From: JBJXFK01 sp046155505
GTDB lineage: Bacteria; Planctomycetota; Phycisphaerae; UBA1845; Fen-1342
DNA: 20,518 nt
Assembly: GCA_046155505.1 (NCBI GenBank)
Contig: JBJXFK010000048.1
Location: 1 to 20,518, forward strand
Direction of reading: 5' to 3'
Positions 1 through 5,957 of this stretch are shown here, piece by piece; the first letter of the stretch is position 1, and each line of letters starts with the position of its first letter. The notes beneath the pieces are model-generated. The model had not been told where the DNA came from. It saw nothing but the letters and a program-made list of their open reading frames with translations, and made no database searches. The translations under genes were made by a program, and so were the position numbers.

Positions 1-8
1 AAAGGAAA

Positions 9-82
9 CGCGCCCGGAGGGACTTGAACCCCCAACCTTCAGGTTCGAAGCCTGCCACTCTATCCAATTGAGCTACGGGCGC
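9..82 (-). tRNA. tRNA-Arg (anticodon UCG)
   Basis: On the minus strand the sequence folds as a complete tRNA. The 7-bp acceptor stem is GCGCCCG with CGGGCGC, the D-stem is GCTC/GAGT, and the anticodon stem carries loop CTTCGAA. The T-arm has GGGGG/CCCTC around TTCAAGT. Loop positions 34-36 read TCG, giving a UCG anticodon that decodes CGA/CGN arginine codons. One weak pair (G-A) closes the anticodon stem at positions 27/43. The discriminator base is G. The CCA end is not encoded, so it must be added after transcription. The gene stands alone, downstream of the sorting-signal protein gene on the same strand, with its own putative promoter. Confidence 0.95.
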
Positions 83-96
83 TTCGAGTGAGTGGG

Positions 97-125
97 ATTA
101 TCACTGCGCGGGTCGCTTCGCACAA
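97..125 (-). promoter_or_regulatory. Putative sigma70-type promoter of the tRNA-Arg gene
   Basis: On the minus strand, -35 TTGTGC (120-125) is separated by 17 bp from -10 GATAAT (97-102). This would start transcription about 7-8 nt before the mature tRNA 5' end. The -10 matches the consensus at 5 of 6 positions and the -35 only at 3 of 6. Spacing and position support it; there is no other evidence. Confidence 0.45.
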
Positions 126-141
126 GCGCGTTGCGTCGCAC

Positions 142-1194
142 CTATGCGTGTCGCCGGCGAATCAACGCCGTGCCGATGAGCGAGAACCCGAGCAGCGACT
201 CGATGCCGAATGCGCCGCAGAGGCCGCCAAGAGCCGCGAGGCCGTCGTCGAAAGCGAGGTCGCCGCTGGGCGATTCGCGTTCGGTCTGGATCGTATCGAC
301 CACGTCGGCGGCGACGGTCTGGCCGCGCGTGGCGGCGAAGACTTCGCTGAGCGTGCCGATGGGCGTGCCGATGACGGCCGCGACGCCGACGTTGTCGGGC
401 ACGTTTTGTGCGTCGACCTTCACCGTGGCGACGAGTTCGAATTCTTCGCCGATGACGACGTTGTAGGCATAGTCGATGGCGATGTTGGGCAGGATCAGCA
501 CCTGGAACACTTCGAAGTTGGGTTGAAAGATGGACAGATCGGTGAGGATCAAGCGGCGCGTGGGGAAGGCGCCCTCGACCGAGAGGCCGGTTGTGTTGTT
601 CGCTGCGCCGGTCATGGTGATCGCGCCGTCGAAGACGACTTGGTCGGCAGCGCCGTCGGCGCGCTTGACGATCGACGCCTTGAGTGTGACGTTCGCACCA
701 GTGAGATCGCGGCCCTCGATGACCGAGATGATTGCCAGTGCGCCGTCAAGGTAGAGCCGTCCGGAAACGCGGCGCTGCTCGCCGGTGCGGGAGAACAAGC
801 CGAGATCGCCGGGGTTGAAGACGACGCGGCGCGTCTCGCTCGTCTCGGCGGTGGCCTGATAGCGGATCGAGGGCGTGACGCTGTTGAGCGTGAGATTGAT
901 CGCGAATTCTTCGGGGTTGAGCGAGCTGAGCGCTGTCGGGTCGGCGAACTGGGCTGCGACGGCGCCGGCGGACGGGTTGAGCAAGTCGTCGCTGGTAACG
1001 CGCGAGACGACTTGGATTGGCAGCGCACTCGCGGGATGCGAGCCGGAGTCGGAATCAGATTTGCCGGCTGCGCCGTTGACGATTTCGTTGATGGTCGTCG
1101 TTGCAAAGCCGGTGAAGGAGAGTACCTCGGCCGGCGCGAGCGGTGCGGCGACGAGGCAGGCGGACACGCATAACCACTTGTTGGTAAAGGACAT
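142..1194 (-). CDS. Secreted protein with C-terminal sorting-type signal, function unknown
   Basis: This is a 350-residue protein of unknown function. The start is ATG at 1194, chosen because GGAGG lies 8 nt upstream and the residues that follow form a signal peptide (hydrophobic from about 8 to 22, ending APAEV). The frame stays open further upstream, but that part looks like noncoding low-complexity sequence. The mature region is Thr/Ala/Val-rich and looks like a beta-rich extracellular domain. No catalytic motif is recognised. The last 30 residues are Gly-Gly-Leu-Cys-Gly, then a hydrophobic stretch, then RRRHA. That tripartite layout resembles the PEP-CTERM, MYXO-CTERM and related sorting signals used by exosortase- or rhombosortase-like systems, with a Cys-Gly core here. 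I infer that it is exported and processed at the surface; the exact signal family is not identified. A promoter lies about 55 nt upstream. Confidence 0.8.
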   Translation of the reverse strand: MSFTNKWLCVSACLVAAPLAPAEVLSFTGFATTTINEIVNGAAGKSDSDSGSHPASALPIQVVSRVTSDDLLNPSAGAVAAQFADPTALSSLNPEEFAINLTLNSVTPSIRYQATAETSETRRVVFNPGDLGLFSRTGEQRRVSGRLYLDGALAIISVIEGRDLTGANVTLKASIVKRADGAADQVVFDGAITMTGAANNTTGLSVEGAFPTRRLILTDLSIFQPNFEVFQVLILPNIAIDYAYNVVIGEEFELVATVKVDAQNVPDNVGVAAVIGTPIGTLSEVFAATRGQTVAADVVDTIQTERESPSGDLAFDDGLAALGGLCGAFGIESLLGFSLIGTALIRRRHA

Positions 1195-1254
1195 CTCGCG
1201 AGCCTCCGATCGGGCGCATGGCGAATCAGGTTGCCTGCCCAGCGAACCCTGTAA

Positions 1255-1283
1255 AGCATAGCGCGTCCTGGGCGGCGACTCAA
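1255..1283 (-). promoter_or_regulatory. Putative sigma70-type promoter for the sorting-signal protein gene
   Basis: On the minus strand, -35 TTGAGT (1278-1283), a 17-bp spacer and -10 TATGCT (1255-1260). Each box matches 4 of 6 consensus bases. The predicted start near 1248 gives a leader of about 54 nt containing the GGAGG ribosome-binding site of the gene that starts at 1194. Confidence 0.5.
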
Positions 1284-1635
1284 CTGTGTCGGGCTGACGC
1301 GAGAGTGGCCACGGAGGTTGGTGCAGGGCGTGATCGTCGCCGCACACCGCAGCCAACGCGTAAGCTCGAATGCCGCGTGATCGGAGGCGAAGACCTCGCT
1401 TGCGCGACGGGCTCGGATTGGGACGCGGCGGCACGAAGAATCCATAGTTGGTGTTACTGCGCGACATTTTGTTGACTACCTTCGGTGGACTGCTTGGAAT
1501 CGGGCAAATTATTGGACGAGAGCCAAATCGGACGTGAGTGTTGGGAAGTAGCTGCGTCGAGCACGGCAGTTGATGGTCGAGATGGGCCGGGAGGGCGCTC
1601 ATGCGAATATCGTACGCACGGCGAAAGGCGGTCAG
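1284..1635. other. Gene-free stretch; no supported feature
   Basis: This lies between the promoter of the minus-strand secreted protein and a dispersed repeat. Open frames exist on both strands, but they are short or Arg/Pro/Ser-rich in the way chance frames in GC-rich DNA are, and none has a convincing ribosome-binding site. I see no RNA gene, terminator or repeat that I can name. Confidence 0.5.
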
Positions 1636-1671
1636 CCACAGAGGTCACCGAGGGCACAGAGAGAGGAAGAG
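1636..1671 (+). repeat. Dispersed repeat, CACAGAGG...CACAGAG family, copy 1
   Basis: The purine-rich sequence reads CACAGAGG, TCACCGAGGG, then CACAGAGAGAGG. A near-identical block in the same orientation lies at 3444-3472, also in a gap between genes. Its chance translations give His-Arg-Gly strings, which are frequent in spurious ORFs predicted from planctomycete genomes. Downstream (1755-1790) is a degenerate CAGGGTGCAGG-type run. From here to 2013 there is otherwise no gene. Confidence 0.6.
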
Positions 1672-2013
1672 AAATTGCTGTGGATTTCACGGATTTGCAA
1701 TGGAGATTGTGAGGGCGGACGGTGGCGCGTGGCGGGGTCGTGCAGAGGGGAGTTCAACAGGTTGTGCAGGATGCAGGGTGCAGGGTCATAAGTTGTCGCT
1801 CGCTCGCCTGCTTCCGGTCGGAAAACCCGCAAGTTCCCGTCCTTTAGTCTCACCGTCTTTCTTCGCCTGGTGAGTTTGCGCACGCCGATCGATTACACTC
1901 ACCTCTCTTCAAAACGCACTCATGCGTTTCCGCCTGTGATCGGCATGTCCCTGCGATCAAAATGCGGTTCGAGTTGTCGCTTCGTCCATTCAGAAAAAGG
2001 AAAGAGGTTCACG

Positions 2014-3159
2014 ATGTCACTTCGAGATGGCTACCGCGCAATCGCTCTGATCATGTTCGTCCTCGGCGTCGCGCCGGCGATCGGACAAACCCCGCTGGGG
2101 ACGGCGTTCACCTATCAGGGGAGTGTGCGCCTCGCGGGTGAGCCGCTGAATGCGTCGGCTGATTTTCAGTTCACACTCTGGGACGCCGCGACGCTCGGTA
2201 ACCAGATCGGCGCGATGGCGACGGCCGACGGCGTGGCAGTCGCGGATGGGCTGTTCACCGCTTCGATTGACTTCGGTGCGGCAGCGTTCAACGGTGAAGC
2301 CCGCTGGGTCGAGATCGCGGTCCGCAGTCCGGCCGGCAGCGGACCATTCACGACGCTCAGCCCGCGGCAGGCACTGACGGCGACGCCGTACGCGCGCTTC
2401 TCCAGCGCGCCCTGGGCGACGAATGGGAATAATATCTTCAACGTGAATAGCCGCAACGTCGGCATTGGGACGACTAGCCCGGAGCGCCGATTGCACGTCG
2501 ACTTCGCGGGAGAGGCTGACGCGGCTGACGGAGTGCTCGTTCGAAACAACCTGGCGGACGACGTGTTTGGGCCCGCTGAAATGGTCTTCGAACGTCTCGC
2601 GATCAACCCAACGCAGCGGGCCGCGATCGGCATGGACTACACGGCGCGCGACTTTTTCATCTGGGTCAACGGGGCCGACCGGCTAAACATCAACGAACTC
2701 GGCAACGTCGGCATCGGAACCGACAACCCGACCCAAACGCTCAGTGTCAATGGCAGCGCGGGCAAGCCGGGCGGCGGTTCGTGGGCGACATTCTCCGACC
2801 GGCGGCTCAAGAAGAACATTCAGCCGCTCAGCCGAACGCTCGACAAGGTGCTGCAACTGCATGGCGTTTCGTTCGAGTACAACGATCCGGCCGCGATCAA
2901 CGAGCTGCCCGGCGAGCGGATCGGCATGGTGGCGCAGCAGGTCGAGCAGGTATTCCCGGATTGGGTGGAGATGACCACGGCCGGCTACAAGTCGGTGACG
3001 TTCCGCGGTTTCGAAGCGCTGACGGTGGAGGCGCTGCGCGATCTGCGGGCCGAAAAGGACGCGGAGATTGCGGCGCTGCGGGCGGAGAACGCGGAGCTGA
3101 AGTCCCGGCTCGACGCGATCGAGGCCGCGCTGTTGCGGATCAATTCGAGCGGCAAGTAG
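2014..3159 (+). CDS. Secreted protein with C-terminal peptidase S74 intramolecular chaperone domain
   Basis: A 381-residue protein starting at ATG 2014, preceded by AAAAAGG and AAAGAGG purine runs; the frame is open to 1870, but the signal peptide (about residues 5-24, ending AIGQ) fixes the start. The middle holds two NVGIGT..P..L.V motifs (about residues 147 and 229), typical of fibre-like and trimeric surface proteins. The C-terminus has the S74 chaperone signature: SDRRLKKNI with Ser261 and Lys266, followed by GERIGMVAQQVEQVFP and a Val-Tyr-Lys-type strand. A heptad-like coiled coil fills residues 340-380. In S74 proteins (phage endosialidases, eukaryotic MYRF) this domain trimerises and cleaves itself just before the conserved Ser. 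I infer a trimeric surface fibre-like protein whose chaperone is released. No phage genes are nearby, so it looks like a cellular gene. Confidence 0.8.
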   Translation: MSLRDGYRAIALIMFVLGVAPAIGQTPLGTAFTYQGSVRLAGEPLNASADFQFTLWDAATLGNQIGAMATADGVAVADGLFTASIDFGAAAFNGEARWVEIAVRSPAGSGPFTTLSPRQALTATPYARFSSAPWATNGNNIFNVNSRNVGIGTTSPERRLHVDFAGEADAADGVLVRNNLADDVFGPAEMVFERLAINPTQRAAIGMDYTARDFFIWVNGADRLNINELGNVGIGTDNPTQTLSVNGSAGKPGGGSWATFSDRRLKKNIQPLSRTLDKVLQLHGVSFEYNDPAAINELPGERIGMVAQQVEQVFPDWVEMTTAGYKSVTFRGFEALTVEALRDLRAEKDAEIAALRAENAELKSRLDAIEAALLRINSSGK

Positions 3160-3198
3160 TCGCGAAACCTGCACTGCGAGAGGCGGTCGTGGCGCGAT

Positions 3199-3384
3199 TC
3201 ATGTGAGACCCGCGGCGCGCTTTAGCGCGTCGCGGATGTCGGCGGGCAGTTTCTTGCTTGCTTCGGTGAGCACCGATCGCGGCATTCGCTTCGCGTGGCG
3301 GCGAAGAAACGCGATCGCGAGTTTTTCGTCGCTGCCGCAGGCCTCGCGAATGGCCCAGCCGACGGCGCTGCGCACGCTGGTATG
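3199..3384 (-). pseudogene. 3' remnant of a DNA alkylation repeat (AlkD-like) protein gene
   Basis: The last 61 codons on the minus strand encode SVRSAVGWAIREA, then FLRRHAKRMPRSVLTEASKKL. This matches the conserved C-terminal repeat of AlkD-like DNA glycosylases (V.kA.GWalRe...fl..h...l....l.eA.k.L). The family is normally about 220-240 residues, so roughly three quarters of the gene is missing. Upstream of codon CAT at 3382-3384 the frame runs at once into a TGATAG hexanucleotide repeat and then a dispersed CACAGAG repeat, which together mark the breakpoint. The remaining frame keeps a normal stop codon. It is read as a decayed fragment. It could be a short expressed peptide, but no start site or ribosome-binding site supports that. 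Confidence 0.6.
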
Positions 3385-3394
3385 TCGGTGACTG

Positions 3395-3418
3395 TGATAG
3401 CGATAGTGATAGTGATAG
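3395..3418 (+). repeat. Hexanucleotide tandem repeat (TGATAG)x4
   Basis: Four units: TGATAG, CGATAG, TGATAG, TGATAG (one unit with a T-to-C change), followed by TG. It sits about 10 bp from the point where AlkD-like homology stops. Confidence 0.75.
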
Positions 3419-3443
3419 TGAAGCGGATCAAGAGGATATGAAA

Positions 3444-3472
3444 CACAGAGGCGCCGAGGGCACAGAGAAGAG
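3444..3472 (+). repeat. Dispersed repeat, CACAGAGG...CACAGAG family, copy 2
   Basis: Reads CACAGAGGCGCCGAGGG then CACAGAGAAGAG. It matches copy 1 at 1636-1671 over about 25 bases, with one deletion and a few changes, in the same orientation. It lies between the hexanucleotide repeat and the 3' end of the DUF2330-like gene. Confidence 0.6.
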
Positions 3473-3550
3473 AATGCGAGAGGGCGGTGATTGTTGCGGT
3501 TGATGACGAATCGCTGCGGATTCGCGGATCGCGAACTTCGCAATGCGCGA

Positions 3551-4846
3551 TTACGCAATCAGGCGCAGCAGCGGCATGCCGATCAGCGGGACGGTGAACG
3601 CATAGATCAGCACGAATCCGAGAACGAAGCAGCGGCGTTTCACGTATTCGTGGGTGGTTGGCCACCAAGGCGAAATCTCGCCGAAATTCACCGTTCGCAC
3701 GCAGAGCATCATGCCAAGCACCGTCAGCAGATTGGTGAGGCCGAACAGGGAGAGGCGATGCCAGCGGCCGAAGAACAGCAGGCCGGTGACGCCGCCGGCG
3801 ACGTATGACGCGAGTGCGACTACGAGCAAGATGTAGAGCGACGTTCGCCGGCCGGGCAGGTGTGCAAGAGTCCAAAGCGCGGCGCGCAGCTCGCTTGCCG
3901 TTGCAGGCTCAAGCTGCAAGTCGCGCGTGTATTCGCGTGCGGGAACGTCGGTGCGAATGACGGTGTATTCGAGCGGGTCGCTTGGGCCGATTCCGAAGAA
4001 GTCGCGCGTCTCGGGAGCGTCGACGCGCGAGGTTCGACACCAGCGGACCGTGTGCGACGACCAACCGATGTCGGCCGGTGGTTGATGAAACCCGCCGACG
4101 ATCAGGCGAAGCGGTACAGGCAGATCGCCATAGAAGCTGGTTGGGATGAGCGGGAAGAACGGCACATCGGTGGAAAACTCAACGGAAATAGCGGGGCGAA
4201 ATTCGGGTACGTGCGAACCGTGCGCGAGTAGCGGATATTCGCGAAGCAACTCGGCGCGCGACGCGATCCAGCCGACGATGAGCGTGTGTCGCTCGTTCAG
4301 GTAGGAAGTCAGGCTCTGCAGCATGGCCGGCTCGACGGCGACTTTGTGCTCGCCGAAGTACGCGACCAGTTCGTCGATCGACTTTGGCGTGACCGTGGCA
4401 ACGCGGAGGCCGTGCTTCGTTACCTCGCCGTGTTCGATCGACAGGCCGGCGGGGGCGCTGAGCGACGGCATCCGCAGGCAGATGGGTAGGATGGCGAATA
4501 GCGAGGCGAGCGTGAGCACCTTGTCGCGTTCGGCGTTGGCCAAGCTGAGTACGTCTCGTCCGAAAAATTGCGGAACGTGATCGGCAATGTCGATCTTCAC
4601 CGTCTCGGGCGTTCCCGGTATCGGCACGATCCAGACCGCTTGATCGTCGGAATTCAGATCAAACGAAACCGCGAGCAGCATTCGTTGCCGACCGTCACGG
4701 TGGGCGATGATCGCCATCTGCTCGTTTTCGGCGAGCGGTTGCGCGGTGCTCAGGTCGGGGCGATACTTGAAAGCCATGCCGTCGGCGATAGCAGCATTCG
4801 TGATGACGCACGCGGCGAACCAAAGTTGAAAACATCGGTTGATCAT
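3551..4846 (-). CDS. DUF2330-like exported protein with C-terminal membrane segments
   Basis: A 431-residue protein from ATG 4846. The frame could begin at GTG 4876, but the ATG places a clean signal peptide at the N-terminus (about residues 1-22, ending NAAIADG). No strong ribosome-binding site is visible for either start. The start of the mature protein (DGMAF, then ENEQMAIIAHRDG and AVWIVPIPGTP) resembles the opening of DUF2330 proteins, in which an exported domain precedes membrane helices. Three hydrophobic segments lie in the last 100 residues (about 335-360, 365-385 and 407-431). Biochemical function is unknown. The family assignment rests on remembered pattern similarity and is moderate. 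It lies 74 bp downstream of the nucleotidyltransferase gene on the same strand, so it may be co-transcribed with it. Confidence 0.7.
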   Translation of the reverse strand: MINRCFQLWFAACVITNAAIADGMAFKYRPDLSTAQPLAENEQMAIIAHRDGRQRMLLAVSFDLNSDDQAVWIVPIPGTPETVKIDIADHVPQFFGRDVLSLANAERDKVLTLASLFAILPICLRMPSLSAPAGLSIEHGEVTKHGLRVATVTPKSIDELVAYFGEHKVAVEPAMLQSLTSYLNERHTLIVGWIASRAELLREYPLLAHGSHVPEFRPAISVEFSTDVPFFPLIPTSFYGDLPVPLRLIVGGFHQPPADIGWSSHTVRWCRTSRVDAPETRDFFGIGPSDPLEYTVIRTDVPAREYTRDLQLEPATASELRAALWTLAHLPGRRTSLYILLVVALASYVAGGVTGLLFFGRWHRLSLFGLTNLLTVLGMMLCVRTVNFGEISPWWPTTHEYVKRRCFVLGFVLIYAFTVPLIGMPLLRLIA

Positions 4847-4920
4847 TCGAGAAAAGGTATCGCACACAGCACGCACTTCTCAAGCAAAATGCACCCGCGG
4901 CGCGCGATCTGTGTTTCGAG

Positions 4921-5736
4921 TCAGGCGATGCTGTCCCCCGCGTCGCTACGAATCTGTCGCCAGCGATCATTGACGCCGAGTCGCTGGGCCCATTCGTCGA
5001 GATAGGCGAAATCGAGCGCGTCACCTTGAATGGCGAGGATGCCGCGGATGTCGGATTCCTGGCGTTCGCTCGGCGCACCGTGCATCCATTCGAGCTTGGC
5101 GAGGATCGTGTCTTCGGGAGCGAGCATCCAGCAGTCCACCTCGAACAGCCGCGCCGGGCGGCGGCGCTGGAAGCGGACGCGATCGGCGTCGCGCTTGCCG
5201 AGCACCCAGAGGTCGATTTTTGTGCCGGTGTTTCCATGCAGAATGTTGAACTCGCCGACCGTCTCAATCGCGTTTCGGACCGATTCGAGGTCGCAATACC
5301 AATCCGGACCGGGAAATTCGGCGACGATTCGCGTCGCGTCCGCGGCGCGCAGCGACACAACGATGTCGGCGTCGAGCGTTGCCCTGGGGCGTCCCCAGGC
5401 TGAGCTCGACAGGCTGCCGGAGATGGCGTAGGCGAGCTTCAGTCGATTTAGGGAATTCAGGCAATGTTGCATGTGCGGGGTCGAAAGCACGTCGAGTTCC
5501 TCGGAATCGGCAGAGGGCATGTGAGCAAATCGAGAACCGTGAAGGCGAGCGAGCGCCGAAATCGGCGCGCGGGCGGTCGCTGCGGAGGCTGCGGCCCCGA
5601 TGCGGGCGAGCTGCCCGACGAGTGAGGACCACGCGATTGCACTATCAACGCGCTGTTGCGTCGACATTCGCCGGAAGATCGCGTCTTGCAGCTCGTCGCC
5701 GGTCGGTCGGGCGGTTTTGGACGCGTGCGTCGGCAT
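4921..5736 (-). CDS. Nucleotidyltransferase-fold protein with fused N-terminal helical domain
   Basis: A 271-residue protein from ATG 5736 (an in-frame GTG at 5766 is the alternative). The core is an AbiEii/MNT-like nucleotidyltransferase. YAISGSLSSSAWG carries the Gly107-Ser108 motif, RATLDADIVV supplies the Asp122/Asp124 metal-binding pair, and Asp175 in TKIDLWV fits the third acidic residue, so the active site looks intact. Residues 14-55 (DELQDAIFRRMSTQQRVDSA and following) resemble the small helical proteins often encoded by a separate gene just upstream of this kind of nucleotidyltransferase. Here the two are fused through an Ala-rich linker. Such proteins can be toxin-like or act on other substrates; the target cannot be told from sequence. 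No partner antitoxin gene is adjacent. Confidence 0.75.
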   Translation of the reverse strand: MPTHASKTARPTGDELQDAIFRRMSTQQRVDSAIAWSSLVGQLARIGAAASAATARAPISALARLHGSRFAHMPSADSEELDVLSTPHMQHCLNSLNRLKLAYAISGSLSSSAWGRPRATLDADIVVSLRAADATRIVAEFPGPDWYCDLESVRNAIETVGEFNILHGNTGTKIDLWVLGKRDADRVRFQRRRPARLFEVDCWMLAPEDTILAKLEWMHGAPSERQESDIRGILAIQGDALDFAYLDEWAQRLGVNDRWRQIRSDAGDSIA

Positions 5737-5742
5737 GCGCTG

Positions 5743-5748
5743 ATTGTA
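5743..5748 (-). promoter_or_regulatory. Possible -10 element giving a leaderless transcript of the nucleotidyltransferase gene
   Basis: On the minus strand TACAAT lies 6 nt before ATG 5736, so the expected start of transcription falls on the A of the start codon. No clear -35 box was found, and there is no ribosome-binding site. Both facts fit a leaderless mRNA but do not prove it. Confidence 0.3.
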
Positions 5749-5831
5749 ACTGCACGCGCGTGGCACAAGGACTATGAATTACTTCCGAAGTTGTGGCGCT
5801 TTTTCGCATCCTTGCACCCGCCGCGCACCTA

Positions 5832-5860
5832 TTGGCCCGTTGCGGGTGTTGCCCTAGTAT
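5832..5860 (+). promoter_or_regulatory. Putative promoter of ppdK
   Basis: TTGGCC (5832-5837), 17 bp, TAGTAT (5855-5860); each box matches 4 of 6 consensus bases. It lies in the divergent gap and would give a leader of about 90 nt before ATG 5958. Confidence 0.35.
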
Positions 5861-5957
5861 CTCCGGCTTGGCGCGGCGGCGGGGAACACACCTCGCCCCA
5901 GCGAATTTTCTGTGACACCGGGGCGCGGCGCGCCCCTGACTGAGGCAAAAACACGCG

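Noticed and set aside
88..1173. 361-residue plus-strand open frame
   Set aside because: It is antisense to the secreted sorting-signal gene, Asp/Glu/Arg-rich from codon bias on the other strand, with no ribosome-binding site or domain.
1195..1602. N-terminal extension of the secreted protein frame by 136 residues
   Set aside because: A good promoter and the GGAGG ribosome-binding site fall inside the extension, and the signal peptide would be buried.
3395..3472. Possible CRISPR or satellite
   Set aside because: Only a four-unit hexamer and one dispersed repeat; there are no repeats of 25-40 bp with unique spacers and no cas genes.
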